Below, piece after piece: positions 33,411 to 42,353 of a stretch of DNA of 64,000 nucleotides. The notes beneath the pieces are model-generated. The model was not told the DNA's origin. It was given only the letters and a program-made list of their open reading frames with translations, and did no database searches. This DNA is from Streptomyces marokkonensis (lineage in GTDB: Bacteria; Actinomycetota; Actinomycetes; Streptomycetales; Streptomycetaceae). The stretch spans positions 1 to 64,000 of the forward strand of contig NZ_VSKS01000011.1 in the NCBI RefSeq assembly GCF_008312835.1, given 5' to 3'. The translations under genes and the position numbers were made by a program. Every line of letters starts with the position of its first letter. Within the stretch, counting starts at the first letter, position 1.

Positions 33411-33860
33411 GGCCGTACGTCCTCCGTGTGCGTGCGCGTGCCGGGGTCCGGGAGCAGTCCCCGGCTTCGTACCGTCGCCGCGAGCGTACGGTGTCCGGCC
33501 TGTTCGGCGAGCACGACCCGCTCCCGGGCCGGGGCCCGCTGCCACCACTCGCCGGCCGCGGCGTCGGCGGCGGCGGTCCGCAGGTCCGCGAGGGCGGCGG
33601 CGATGTCGCGGCGGGCGGTCTCCAGGGAGGCGGCGCGAACCCGGTCAGGGAGGCGGTGACGAGGGACACGGGGAACCGGCCGTCGTGTACATCGCGCGGT
33701 CGAGCCGGCCGAGCGCGGCCAGGAGAAGGCTGGGCGGGGCCACCGCGGCGACCACGCCGAGGGCGGGCTTGAACCAGATGCCGGAGGGCCGCCCGAGGCG
33801 CAGCGCACCGGCGAGGGGGAGACGCCGGGCGGAGCGGGTGGAGGAGGGGGCACTGCTCAT
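33407..33860 (-). pseudogene. Internally deleted FUSC-type transporter
   Basis: The first frame (from 33860) encodes LRLGRPSGIWFKPALGVVAAVAPPSLLLAALGRLDRAMYTTAG, the start of FUSC-family (aromatic acid/fusaric acid exporter-like) proteins, then is lost. A second frame resumes with DRVRAASLETARRDIAAALADLRTAAADAAAGEWWQRAPARERVVLAEQAGHRTLAATVRSRGL to the stop at 33407, the normal C-terminal cytosolic part. About 400-500 residues of membrane and linker sequence are missing and the junction (near 33660) is frameshifted. The intact protein would be about 500-650 residues. Confidence 0.75.
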
Positions 33861-33869
33861 GGAGTATGA

Positions 33870-33908
33870 GGTCAGCAGATAATTTACCTGTAAATTATCG
33901 CGCTGACC
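33870..33908. promoter_or_regulatory. 39-bp near-perfect dyad, MarR operator
   Basis: GATAATTTAC (33878-33887) and GTAAATTATC (33890-33899) are perfect complements with 2 nt between. Outside them GGTCAGC (33870-33876) and GCTGACC (33902-33908) also pair. The core is strikingly A/T-rich for this chromosome. It precedes the pseudogene-marR operon. Confidence 0.75.
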
Positions 33909-34017
33909 TGCGGTACTCCCCCGAACGCTCCCCAAGCACCCCTGTGCGCCCGCGTGCCCGCCGCCCGGGCCGGGCATCCCCTGACCGACCGGCGAACGGG
34001 TCGAGGGGGAGGTTCGC

Positions 34018-34578
34018 GTGCACGGACCGGCGTCGTCCGGCTGGCTGCTGGTCGCGCTCTGCGCGGCGACCGGCGTCTACTGTCTGCTGCGGATGCGCAG
34101 CAGCGTGGAGGAGCAGCGCCGCTCCGCGGGCGGCGAGGCGCTCATGGGCTTCGGCATGGCGGTGATGGCCGTGCCCGCGGCGGTGTTCACCCCACCGTCC
34201 TGGGCCTGGCAGGCCCACGCGGCGGTGTTCGGCGCGGCCGGGCTGCACGCGCTGTGGACGGCCCGCACCGGGCCACGCCATCTGCACCATCTGGTGGGTG
34301 CCGCGGCGATGGTGTACATGGCGGTGACCATGGCCGCCTCCCCCGGACACGGGCAGGGACACGGACCCGGGCACGACGGCTCGGGCACCCCCCTGCTGAC
34401 CGGGACCCTGCTGCTCTACTTCATCGCGTACGTGCTCGTGACGGGCGTACGCCTGGTGCCCGCGGCCGCCGCCGCGGGAGGCGCCCCGGGCACCGGCTGG
34501 GGCGACCGGCCGGAGCTGGCGCGGGCCTGCCGGCTGTCCATGGGCATCGCGATGGTGGCCATGCTGCCGGCCGTGTGA
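34018..34578 (+). CDS. DUF5134-type membrane protein
   Basis: A 186-residue protein with about six predicted helices: WLLVALCAATGVYCLL, GFGMAVMAVPAAVF, AAVFGAAGLHALW, LVGAAAMVYMAV, LLLYFIAYVLVTGVRLV and SMGIAMVAMLP. Loop His-rich GHGQGHGPGHDG and HLHHLVG are typical of DUF5134 and may bind metal. GGGGGAGG precedes the GTG. Function unknown; located before the M56 peptidase and possibly linked to it. Confidence 0.75.
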   Translation: MHGPASSGWLLVALCAATGVYCLLRMRSSVEEQRRSAGGEALMGFGMAVMAVPAAVFTPPSWAWQAHAAVFGAAGLHALWTARTGPRHLHHLVGAAAMVYMAVTMAASPGHGQGHGPGHDGSGTPLLTGTLLLYFIAYVLVTGVRLVPAAAAAGGAPGTGWGDRPELARACRLSMGIAMVAMLPAV

Positions 34579-34671
34579 CGGTGCGCGGCGCGGCCCGGCG
34601 GCGCCCTCTCCGGGACCGTTGTCTGCGTCACTTCGGGCCACAGGTCCGTACCGCCGAGCGGCCCGCGCTCA

Positions 34672-34677
34672 TAGGCT
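34672..34677 (+). promoter_or_regulatory. -10 box of leaderless M56 peptidase gene
   Basis: TAGGCT lies exactly 6 nt before the ATG at 34684; no ribosome site is visible. Confidence 0.5.
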
Positions 34678-34683
34678 GCGGGC

Positions 34684-35619
34684 ATGATCCTCCCCGCGGT
34701 CCTGCTGATGCTCGGCGTCCTGACCGCCGTCGTGGGTCCCCGGCTGCTCGCCCGGGCCGACTGGCCGGACCGTGAACCGGTGGTGGCGCTGTGGGCGTGG
34801 CAGTGCGTGATCGCGGCCGTGCTGCTGTGCTGCGCCCTGTCGATGACGTTCAGCGCGGCGGCCGCCTGGCACGCGGTGGGCGGCCAGGTGTTCGCCACCG
34901 CACCCCGTGCCGTCGTGGGGGCGTATTCCCTCGGCACGTCGGGGCTCTGGGCACAGACCACCGCGGTGGCACTGGCGTGCGGCGGGCTGTGGAGCGCGGC
35001 GATGCTGGTCCGGGAGGTCGTACGGGCCCGCGCACGGCGTCGGACGCTCCGCGCCCAACTGCGTCTGCGCGCCCCGCAGCTGCCCGGGGAGGAGCCGGGC
35101 TCCGAGCGGCTGATGGTCCTGGAGGGCGAGCGGCCCGACGCCTGGTGGCTGCCCGGCACCCCGCCCCGACTGGTGGTCACCACGGCCGCGTTGCGCCGCC
35201 TGAAGGGCAGGCAGCTGGACGCCGTCCTCGCCCACGAGCGGGGACACGCCCGGGCCCGGCACGACTGGCTGCTGCACTGCTCCTCCGCGCTGGCGGGCGG
35301 GTTCCCGCAGGTGCCCGTGTTCGCGGCGTTCCGCGAGGAGATGCACCGGCTGGTCGAACTCGCCGCCGACGACGTGGCGTCCCGCCGCTTCGGCCGGCTG
35401 ACCACGGCCCTCGCCCTGGTGGAACTCAACGAGCACCGCGGAGTGTTCGGCCCCGGTCCGGACCCGCAGGCCCAGGTCCCGGCCCGTGTCCACCGGCTGC
35501 TCACTCCCGCGGACCGGCTGACCCCGGGTCGGCGGCTGCGGCTGACCGCCGTGGTCTCGCTGGTGCCGGTGATGCCCGTCCTGGTGGCGTTCGTGCCGGG
35601 ATTGCGGGCACTGGGATAG
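34684..35619 (+). CDS. M56 (BlaR1-like) membrane metallopeptidase
   Basis: A 311-residue protein with N-terminal membrane helices (about 3-20, 37-59, 82-107), a cytoplasmic zinc domain with HERGH in LAHERGHARARHDWLLH (near residue 190) and a downstream Glu in LVELAADDVASRRFG, then a last helix at the C-terminus (TAVVSLVPVMPVLVAFVPGL). It lacks the penicillin-binding sensor of BlaR1/MecR1; streptomycete relatives usually lie beside a BlaI-type repressor, absent here. The protease target is unknown. Leaderless start. Confidence 0.87.
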   Translation: MILPAVLLMLGVLTAVVGPRLLARADWPDREPVVALWAWQCVIAAVLLCCALSMTFSAAAAWHAVGGQVFATAPRAVVGAYSLGTSGLWAQTTAVALACGGLWSAAMLVREVVRARARRRTLRAQLRLRAPQLPGEEPGSERLMVLEGERPDAWWLPGTPPRLVVTTAALRRLKGRQLDAVLAHERGHARARHDWLLHCSSALAGGFPQVPVFAAFREEMHRLVELAADDVASRRFGRLTTALALVELNEHRGVFGPGPDPQAQVPARVHRLLTPADRLTPGRRLRLTAVVSLVPVMPVLVAFVPGLRALG

Positions 35620-35693
35620 TCCGCGGGCCGACAAGGGCCCGGCGGCGGTGACAGGACTGGCCCCGGACGCCGCCGGTCCGCAAGGATCGTCCC

Positions 35694-36386
35694 ATGCACA
35701 CCCCCCACACCGATGCCCCTCCCGAGCCCCCGCAGCACCGTCCCGTCCCCCTCTCCGCCGGCGTGCTGGCACTGTGCTCGGCGCTGCTGCTGGCGCTGGT
35801 CGCCGCCAAGTGGAGACCGCTGCTCGGCCTGGACGGCGACATCTCCCGCACCACCCACCGCTGGGCGCTGGCGGAACCGGGACTGACCCAGACCGCCCGC
35901 GTCCTGACGGACTGGGTCTGGGACCCGTGGACGATGCGTGTGCTGTGCGGTGCGGCGGCGGGGCTGCTGGTGTGGCGGTACGCGGACCGGTGGACCGCGC
36001 TGTGGCTGGTGCTGACGGTGGCCGTCGCGACGGCCGTGCAGCAGGGGCTGAAGGCCGCGCTGGACCGTGCCCGCCCGGTCTGGCCCGACCCGGTCGACTC
36101 CGCGCACTACGCGGCCTTCCCGTCGGGCCACGCCATGACCGCGACGGTCGTGTGCGGCCTGCTGCTGTGGCTCCTGCACCGTCGCGGGGCGGGCGGCGTC
36201 CTGTGGCGCACGGCGCTGACCGTGGCGGTCGTCTCGGTCACCGGCGTCGGCCTCACCCGCGTCTGGCTGGGCGTTCACTGGCCCACGGACGTCCTCGGCG
36301 GCTGGCTGTTCGGCGCCCTGGTCGTGGCGGCGGCCGTGGGCATCCACCGGCACCGGCACCCGCGCCACGCCCACGGCGGGCGGTAG
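35694..36386 (+). CDS. PAP2 superfamily phosphatase
   Basis: A 230-residue membrane phosphatase. The three catalytic motifs are clear: KAALDRARP, FPSGHAM and TRVWLGVHWPTDVLGGW (standard SRxxxxxHxxxD with Thr for Ser). Six helices. It removes phosphate from membrane lipids such as phosphatidate or undecaprenyl diphosphate at the outer face of the membrane. Starts 74 bp after the M56 gene with its own weak AAGGAT box. Confidence 0.88.
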   Translation: MHTPHTDAPPEPPQHRPVPLSAGVLALCSALLLALVAAKWRPLLGLDGDISRTTHRWALAEPGLTQTARVLTDWVWDPWTMRVLCGAAAGLLVWRYADRWTALWLVLTVAVATAVQQGLKAALDRARPVWPDPVDSAHYAAFPSGHAMTATVVCGLLLWLLHRRGAGGVLWRTALTVAVVSVTGVGLTRVWLGVHWPTDVLGGWLFGALVVAAAVGIHRHRHPRHAHGGR

Positions 36387-36560
36387 CGCCTCCCCCGGCG
36401 TCGAAGGTCTGGCAGGCACCCCCGGGGCGGCCGAGCCCAAAGCGGCACCGCTCACTTCCCGTGGCCGGCCAAGCCGGCCACCTCGGACGATCCCCCGCGT
36501 CGCCCGAGGTGGACGGCAGCCCGGAACGGGCCCACCAGGGGCCCGGCCGAACGCGTTGAG

Positions 36561-36585
36561 TATAGTTGGCTGGCAGCCAGTCAAC
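36561..36585. promoter_or_regulatory. TetR self-operator on the -10 region
   Basis: A 21-bp near-perfect palindrome spans 36565-36585; its core TGGCTGGCAGCCA (36567-36579) is perfect around the centre. It begins within and follows the TATAGT box (36561-36566) and ends 13 nt before the regulator start, the ideal place for self-repression. Confidence 0.7.
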
Positions 36586-36598
36586 GCAGGAGTCCAGC

Positions 36599-37276
36599 AT
36601 GTCCCCGCGCAGCGCCCTGGTCAATGAAGAGTTGCGGAGGCGTTCGAAGGAGCGGCTTCTGCACGCCGCCGTCGAGTTGGTCGGCGAGCACGGGTACGAG
36701 GCGACGACGCTCGGCGACATCGCCGACCGGGCGGGTTCCGCGCGGGGCCTGGTCTCGTACTACTTCCCCGGGAAACGCCAGCTCGTGCAGTCCGCCGTGC
36801 ACCGGCTGATGCACCGGACGCTGGAGGAGGCCCTGGAGCGCGAGCCGCGCACCGACGACGGCCGGGAGCGGATGGCGCGGGCCATCGACGCGATCCTGGG
36901 CCTGGCGCGGGACCGGCCGGTACTGATGCGCCAGCACATGGCCGGGCTGCTGCAGGCCGAGGGTTTCCTGCCCTGCCCCGAACAGCGGCGGCTGGCCGAG
37001 CTGCTGAGCGACACCGTCGCCCGGCACGGCTCCCACGACGTCGAGGCCGACTACCCGATGCTGCGCGCCCTGCTGATGGGTGCCGTCTACGCGGCCCTGA
37101 TGCCCGGCGCGCCGATGCCGGTGCCGGTGCTGCGCGCGGAGCTGTTCAAGCGCTACCGGCTCGACTGGGCCATGGGTGTCCCGCCGGACGCCGCGGCGTC
37201 CGGCGGGACGGATCAGAAGGACCGGACGGACATGGCCCGGTTCTTCGCGACGGAGCCGGAGGCTCAGTCGAAGTAG
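36599..37276 (+). CDS. TetR family transcriptional regulator
   Basis: A 225-residue regulator: RSKERLLHAAVELVGEHGYEATTLGDIADRAGSARGLVSYYFPGKRQLVQSAV at the N-terminus, then an alpha-helical ligand domain (ARDRPVLMRQHMAGLLQAEGFLPC). The ATG at 36599 has AGGAG 7 nt upstream. It is likely self-regulated through the palindrome at 36565-36585. The 3' end overlaps by 13 bp the convergent LVIVD gene. Ligand unknown. Confidence 0.87.
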   Translation: MSPRSALVNEELRRRSKERLLHAAVELVGEHGYEATTLGDIADRAGSARGLVSYYFPGKRQLVQSAVHRLMHRTLEEALEREPRTDDGRERMARAIDAILGLARDRPVLMRQHMAGLLQAEGFLPCPEQRRLAELLSDTVARHGSHDVEADYPMLRALLMGAVYAALMPGAPMPVPVLRAELFKRYRLDWAMGVPPDAAASGGTDQKDRTDMARFFATEPEAQSK

Positions 37277-38766
37277 TCCGGCTGCGTCTGCACGTTGAGC
37301 TCACGCATGTGGACGAAGCGGGCCGGGTCCGTGCGCCGGTCGTCGATCTTCAGGACGTCGAAGCCCTTGGCCATGTCGTTGGAGTAGATGTAGCCGTTGT
37401 AGTAGTAGGCCGACCAGGAACCGCCGGTGGCGAGGCGGTCGGTGGACAGCGGGCCGCGCTCGAAGTACGCGATCTCCTTCGGCTTCGAGGAGTTGGTGAA
37501 GTCCCAGACCGAGACGCCGCCCTGGTACCACGCCTGGACCATCAGGTCCCGGCCCCGGACCGGGATCAGCGAGCCGTTGTGGGCCACGCAGTTCTCGGTG
37601 TCCGCCTGGTGGCGCGGGATCTTGAAGTAGCTGCGGAAGACCAGCTTGCTCCGCTCGCCCTTGCCGACGATGTCGTAGATGCCGTCCGCGCCGCGGTTCG
37701 GGCCGATCTCCGCGTTGCAGGTGGCTCCGCCACCGCCGCCCAGCTCGTCGGTGAAGACGACCTTGTCGGCCCTCAGGTTGAAGGTCGCAGAGTGCCAGAA
37801 CGCGAAGTTGACGTTGTCCTGGACCCGGTCGATCACCCGGGGACGCTCCGGATCCTTGATGGAGAACAGGATGCCGTCGCCCATGCAGGCACCGGCGGCC
37901 AGGTCCTTCGACGGGAGCACGGTGATGTCGTGGCAGCCGGTGGTCTTGGAGACGCCCGGGTTGGTGGGCGCACCCGGGTTGCCGCCGCCGTCCGGACCCT
38001 CACCCGGGAACAGCACCGGGAAGCCGACGACCGCCGCCTTGTGCGGGGCCTTGCGCGGCACCTTGATGACGGAGATGCCGTCGTGCGGCGGCTGGCAGTC
38101 GGGGTAGGCGGCGTTCGGCGAGTACGAGGAGACGTAGACGTAGACGTTTCTGCGCTCGGGCACCAGCGTGTGGGTGTGCGAACCGCAGGCGGTCTCGACG
38201 GCCGCGACGTAGCGCGGGTTGCGCTTGTCGCTGATGTCGAAGATCTTCATGCCCTCCCACGACGACTTCTCGGTCGCCGGCTGCGTGGTGCTGTTGCAGC
38301 TGTTGTCGCTGCGCGAGGAGTCGGTGGACAGGAACAGCAGGTCGCCGGAGACGGAGATGTCGTTCTGCGAGCCGGGGCACAGCACCTGGGCCACCGTCCT
38401 GGGCGCCCTGGGGTCGCTGATGTCGAAGATGCGGAAGCCGTCGTAGTTGCCCGCGAAGGCGTAACGGCCCTGGAAGGCCAGGTCCGAATTGGTCCCGGAC
38501 AGCACGTCCTTGGGGATGTTGGCCACGTGCTTGATGTTGTCGGAGTGGACGACCTCGTCCTGGCCGGGTATCTCGCCGCTCTCGATGGCCTCGCGCGCCT
38601 CGGCCTGGGCGCTGCGCGAGACCTCCTTCTGCCCGGCCGGCGCGTCCCCGGGGTCGGGGATCGCCGCGGCCGGCGCGGCGGTGAGCAGGGCGGCCAGCAG
38701 GCCACCGGCCGCCGCGGCAACTCCCAGCCGTCTGCGCCGGGTTCGGGGAACTCTCAACAGGATCAC
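37264..38766 (-). CDS. Secreted LVIVD-repeat beta-propeller protein
   Basis: A 500-residue secreted protein. The signal peptide is basic (LLRVPRTRRRRLG) with a long hydrophobic stretch and AAPAAA cleavage. Repeats of the LVIVD/propeller type follow: FRIFDISDPRAPRTVAQVL, MKIFDISDKRNPRYVAAV, ISVIKVPRKAPHKAAVV, VSVWDFTNSSKPKEIAYF. Conserved histidines (GCHDITVLPSKD, FWHSATFNL, CVAHNGSLIPV) look like ligands inside a propeller. The GTG at 38766 follows GGGAGGAAAA. It diverges from a DUF305 lipoprotein; the pairing suggests a shared envelope task, perhaps metal-related, but the function is not established. Confidence 0.8.
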   Translation of the reverse strand: MILLRVPRTRRRRLGVAAAAGGLLAALLTAAPAAAIPDPGDAPAGQKEVSRSAQAEAREAIESGEIPGQDEVVHSDNIKHVANIPKDVLSGTNSDLAFQGRYAFAGNYDGFRIFDISDPRAPRTVAQVLCPGSQNDISVSGDLLFLSTDSSRSDNSCNSTTQPATEKSSWEGMKIFDISDKRNPRYVAAVETACGSHTHTLVPERRNVYVYVSSYSPNAAYPDCQPPHDGISVIKVPRKAPHKAAVVGFPVLFPGEGPDGGGNPGAPTNPGVSKTTGCHDITVLPSKDLAAGACMGDGILFSIKDPERPRVIDRVQDNVNFAFWHSATFNLRADKVVFTDELGGGGGATCNAEIGPNRGADGIYDIVGKGERSKLVFRSYFKIPRHQADTENCVAHNGSLIPVRGRDLMVQAWYQGGVSVWDFTNSSKPKEIAYFERGPLSTDRLATGGSWSAYYYNGYIYSNDMAKGFDVLKIDDRRTDPARFVHMRELNVQTQPDYFD

Positions 38767-38975
38767 TGTTTTCCTCCCTGGTTCCGTTCCCGTCGGAACG
38801 GTGTTCGCACCGGCAGTATCGGCTTCGACATGCACATACCAATAGAGGGCAACGCGATCGCAACGAAGTTTTCCGATCAAAGTTGCGCGGAAGCGTGCTA
38901 GGACGGTCGTCGACACTCACGAGGTGTCCCGCAGCCCTCCCCCGCGAGGGGTACTCCCAGCCACAGGAGGTCCTT

Positions 38976-39638
38976 GTGCACCACCGCCGTGTGCCACGCC
39001 TGTCCGTCGTCGCCGCCGGGCTGACCGCGTGGGCCGTCCTCGGGCTCGTGGGCTGCGACTCCGGCGCCGACGACGCCAAGTCGGCCTCCTCGGGCGGTCC
39101 TTCGGTCATCGCACCCGGCGAGCCCGGGGAGGCGAACAGGACCCTGTCGGCCGAGGACGCCGCGCGGGAGCGCGCGGAGGACGACTCCCCCAACTCCGCC
39201 GACGTGACGTACGCGCGGATGATGATCGAGCACCACGCACAGGCCCTGGAGATGACCGAACTCGTACCGGACCGCGCCGAGTCGCCGAGGATCGTGAAGC
39301 TGGCCGAGCGCATCGCCGCCGCCCAGGAGCCGGAGATCAAGGCGATGAGGGGCTGGCTGAAGAGCCATGACAAGGCGGAGCGGGACGACGGGCACGGGCA
39401 CGACCACGCGGCGATGCCCGGGATGGCCACACAGGCCCAGCTGGGGCAGCTGCGCGCGGCCGACGGCGAGGCCTTCGACCAGCTCTTCCTCACGCTGATG
39501 ATCACCCATCACCAGGGGGCGATCACCATGGCCACCGAGGTGAAGGGCCAGGGCAACAACATCCGGATCGAGGAGATGGCGGACGACGTGGTGGCCCAGC
39601 AGACGAGCGAGATCAACCGGATGCGGGACCTCATGTGA
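38976..39638 (+). CDS. DUF305 lipoprotein
   Basis: A 220-residue exported protein. Signal peptide with lipobox LGLVGC. Two ferritin-like repeats with metal-type motifs follow: YARMMIEHHAQALEM and LFLTLMITHHQGAITMATEV, separated by a His-rich linker (DDGHGHDHAAMPGMA). DUF305 proteins commonly occur near copper genes. The GTG is chosen because AGGAGG precedes it by 5 nt. It diverges from the LVIVD protein over 209 bp. Confidence 0.87.
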   Translation: MHHRRVPRLSVVAAGLTAWAVLGLVGCDSGADDAKSASSGGPSVIAPGEPGEANRTLSAEDAARERAEDDSPNSADVTYARMMIEHHAQALEMTELVPDRAESPRIVKLAERIAAAQEPEIKAMRGWLKSHDKAERDDGHGHDHAAMPGMATQAQLGQLRAADGEAFDQLFLTLMITHHQGAITMATEVKGQGNNIRIEEMADDVVAQQTSEINRMRDLM

Positions 39639-39680
39639 CGGTGCGCCTGTCCCCACCGGGCCCGCCCGGCCGGCGGCGGC

Positions 39681-40202
39681 TCAGCGGCGGGCGTGCCTCG
39701 GGGGCAGCAGACCCGCGTCGCGCGTCCGGCCGATGAGCCGGAGCGCACCCCGCCGGCTGTGCCCCGTCTCGTCCATCACCGCGAGGACCGGATCGGCGCC
39801 CCGCTCCCGCGCCGCGCGGTACGTCCGCGCGACCAGCCGCCACTCCTGAGGACCTCGCGGCAGGGCGGAGCCGTCGCGGTGCACGCCCGTACCGGCCCCG
39901 TCGCCGGGATCCGCACCGGCCGCGGCGCCGCAGGCCCGCGCGAGCGGGCCCTCGATCCAGTCGGCGAGCACGGCCAGGTCCTCGAGGGCGAGCCCGGGCC
40001 GGGCCTGTACGTCCTCGACACAGACCCCTCCCTCGCCCACCGTCGCGAGCGCGTCGATGCTCGCTCCGTCACCGAAGGCCAGCCGCACATGGAGCCACCG
40101 GGTCGCCCGCTCCCCCTCCCGCACCTCCCACGCGGGCCACACGGACACCGCACCCTCCGCAGGAGAGCGATCGGAAAGATGGAGAAAAGATGCCTCAAGC
40201 AC
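39681..40202 (-). CDS. Conserved streptomycete protein, DUF6214-like
   Basis: A 173-residue cytoplasmic protein. The blocks VWPAWEVREGERATRWLHVRLAFGDGASIDALA, LEDLAVLADWIEGPLARACG and DPVLAVMDETGHSRRGALRLIGRTRDAGLLPPRHARR match my memory of DUF6214. The C-terminal block resembles a helix-turn-helix that reads row-wise through Streptomyces BldC-like or developmental proteins, but this is weak. The GTG at 40202 follows TACGTT by 4 nt, without a ribosome site. Confidence 0.7.
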   Translation of the reverse strand: MLEASFLHLSDRSPAEGAVSVWPAWEVREGERATRWLHVRLAFGDGASIDALATVGEGGVCVEDVQARPGLALEDLAVLADWIEGPLARACGAAAGADPGDGAGTGVHRDGSALPRGPQEWRLVARTYRAARERGADPVLAVMDETGHSRRGALRLIGRTRDAGLLPPRHARR

Positions 40203-40350
40203 ACACGCAACGTAACCGTGTGATCAGTTTCCCTCGGTAGGAACACGCACCCCGAGCGGCGGACGGCACCCTGTCAGCGGAGCGCGGACGGTGCCATGCT
40301 GGAAGACACCAGCGATCTCCTGTCGGTCCCCCGGGGTGAGGAGTTCCGCC

Positions 40351-41697
40351 GTGCTGCGTGTCGCCGTGATCGGATCCGGACCGAGCGGGTGCTACACCGC
40401 CCAGAGCCTCGTCCAGCAGGACCCGAGGGCGCGCGTCGACGTCCTGGACCGGCTGCCGTGCCCCTACGGTCTGGTCCGCTACGGCGTGGCGCCGGACCAC
40501 GAGAAGATCAAGTCCCTGCAGAACAACCTCCGCGCGGTGCTGGAGCACGAGCGCGTGCGCTTCCTCGGCGGGGTGCCTGTCGGGCCGGGCGGGGTGCCGG
40601 TCGCGCGACTGCGGGAGCTGTACCACGCGGTGGTCTACTGCGTGGGTGCCGCCACGGACCGGCGGCTGGGCATCCCGGGTGAGGACCTGCCGGGCAGCTT
40701 CTCGGCGACCGAGTTCGTGGCCTGGTACAGCGCGCACCCGGACACGGCCGGGGGCGGTTTCCTGCGCGACGTGCGGTCGGCGGTGGTCATCGGCATGGGG
40801 AACGTCGCCGTCGACGTCACGCGCATGCTCGCCCGGGGCGTGGCGGAACTGAGCCGGACCGACATGCCGCACGCGGCCCTGACCGCCCTCGCGGCGAGCC
40901 GGGTGACACACCTCCACATGGTGGGCCGCCGGGGTCCGTCGCAGGCCCGCTTCACCACCAAGGAGCTGCGCGAACTGGGGACGCTTCCGGACACCGGCAT
41001 CGCCGTGGACGCGGCCGAGTCCGCGCTGGATCCGGCCTGCACCGACCCGTCCGCCCTGCCCGCGGCCCAGCGCCGCAACGTCGAGGTGCTGCGCGGCTGG
41101 GCGGGCGGGGCGGCCGAGCCGGACGTCCGGCGTCTGATCCGCCTGCGCTTCTTCCTCCGCCCGGCCGAACTGGTCGCCCGGGAGGGCAGGGTCGGCGCGG
41201 TGCGCTTCGAGCGGACGGTGCCGGACGGGCGCGGGGGCGTCACGGGCACCGGGCGGTTCGAGGACATCGAGGCGCAGTTGGTGCTGCGGTCGGTGGGGTA
41301 CCGCGGGGTTCCGCTGGAGGGGCTGCCGTTCGACGCCGCGGGCGGAACCGTGCCGCATCTCGCGGGGCGGGTGCTGCGCGGGGGCGCCGTCGCGCCGGGC
41401 GAGTACGTGGCGGGCTGGATAAAGCGGGGCCCGACCGGCGTCATCGGCACGAACCGGTCCTGCGCGAAGGAGACGGTGACGTCCCTGCTGCAGGACGCGG
41501 CCCTCCTCACGGCCCGCGAGCTGCCCGGCGACCCGCTGACGGCGCTGCGGGCCGAGGGAGTCGAACCGGTCGGGTGGAAGGGCTGGCAGGCGATCGAACG
41601 GGCCGAGGCGCGACTGGGCGCCTCCCTCGGCCGGAGCGTCGTCAAACTGCCCGACTGGGAGTCCCTGCTGTCGGCGGCCCGCGGGGCCGACGGATGA
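40351..41697 (+). CDS. Ferredoxin-NADP reductase-like flavoprotein (FprA type)
   Basis: A 448-residue adrenodoxin reductase-like enzyme. FAD fold VAVIGSGPSGCYTAQSL at the start; CPYGLVRYGVAPDHEKIKSL is the family signature; NADPH fold VVIGMGNVAVDVTRML near residue 150; HLHMVGRRGPSQARFTTKELREL; and the final GWIKRGPTGVIGTNRSCAKETV. It moves electrons from NADPH to ferredoxin or a P450 redox partner. No ferredoxin or P450 is adjacent. GAGGAG precedes the GTG. Confidence 0.9.
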   Translation: MLRVAVIGSGPSGCYTAQSLVQQDPRARVDVLDRLPCPYGLVRYGVAPDHEKIKSLQNNLRAVLEHERVRFLGGVPVGPGGVPVARLRELYHAVVYCVGAATDRRLGIPGEDLPGSFSATEFVAWYSAHPDTAGGGFLRDVRSAVVIGMGNVAVDVTRMLARGVAELSRTDMPHAALTALAASRVTHLHMVGRRGPSQARFTTKELRELGTLPDTGIAVDAAESALDPACTDPSALPAAQRRNVEVLRGWAGGAAEPDVRRLIRLRFFLRPAELVAREGRVGAVRFERTVPDGRGGVTGTGRFEDIEAQLVLRSVGYRGVPLEGLPFDAAGGTVPHLAGRVLRGGAVAPGEYVAGWIKRGPTGVIGTNRSCAKETVTSLLQDAALLTARELPGDPLTALRAEGVEPVGWKGWQAIERAEARLGASLGRSVVKLPDWESLLSAARGADG

Positions 41698-42353
41698 CCC
41701 GGCGCCGGAAGGGGAGCGGACATGTCCGGCGCGTACGGCACCGGGCTGCACACCGCCTCCGCCGCCCGTGAACGCCGAGGTGCGCGCCCCGCCCGAGGGA
41801 CCGGCCGGAGCAGCACGCGTCCGCCGGCCCGCGTCCGGAGAGAACAGCGGCAGGCACGGACACAGGCGTACGGGCCCCGACGGGCGGAGCACCCGGGGCC
41901 GGACGGCTGACAGGCGGTCGGTGCACCGGCGCCCGGCCACCGGCCCCGCCCGCGACCAGGCCTCCGACGGCCGGAACGACCCGGCACGGACCACTGGCGG
42001 ACGGACGGTGCGGCGACGCCTGCCCACGCCACCCGCCCGCAGCCGGGCCCCGGCGGGCGGAGTGTCCGGGAGCAGGCGCCACCAGCCGGTCATCGCCGCC
42101 CGCCCCTAGCGCCGCCCGGCGGAGCCACCCGGAATCCGGCCATAACGCACCCGCCCCCGCGCGCCTGCGGCACCGGTGCCCCTCCCGCGCCCGGGGCGGG
42201 CCGGCGGCCCGCGTCGCCGGACGGGTGCGCAGCGCCGGGCAGGGCCCTGCGACTGGTGACCGGGCGCCGGCCCTTCCGCGAGGTGGGCCGGTGGCGGGCG
42301 CCGGCCGTGGGGCACACCCCGGCGGAGCCCGGCGCGGAGGGGGCGCGGGTCGG
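41698..42353. other. 656-bp stretch with no convincing gene
   Basis: Short open frames exist on both strands (for example 41722-41910 and 42090-42317), but their products are Arg/Gly/Pro-rich, lack ribosome sites and read as out-of-frame GC-rich sequence. No strong promoter, hairpin or repeat was seen. It may be a degraded gene. Confidence 0.5.

Noticed and set aside
41722-42109. Small plus-strand open frames after the flavoprotein gene
   Set aside because: No ribosome site, no plausible domain, Arg/Pro-rich composition.
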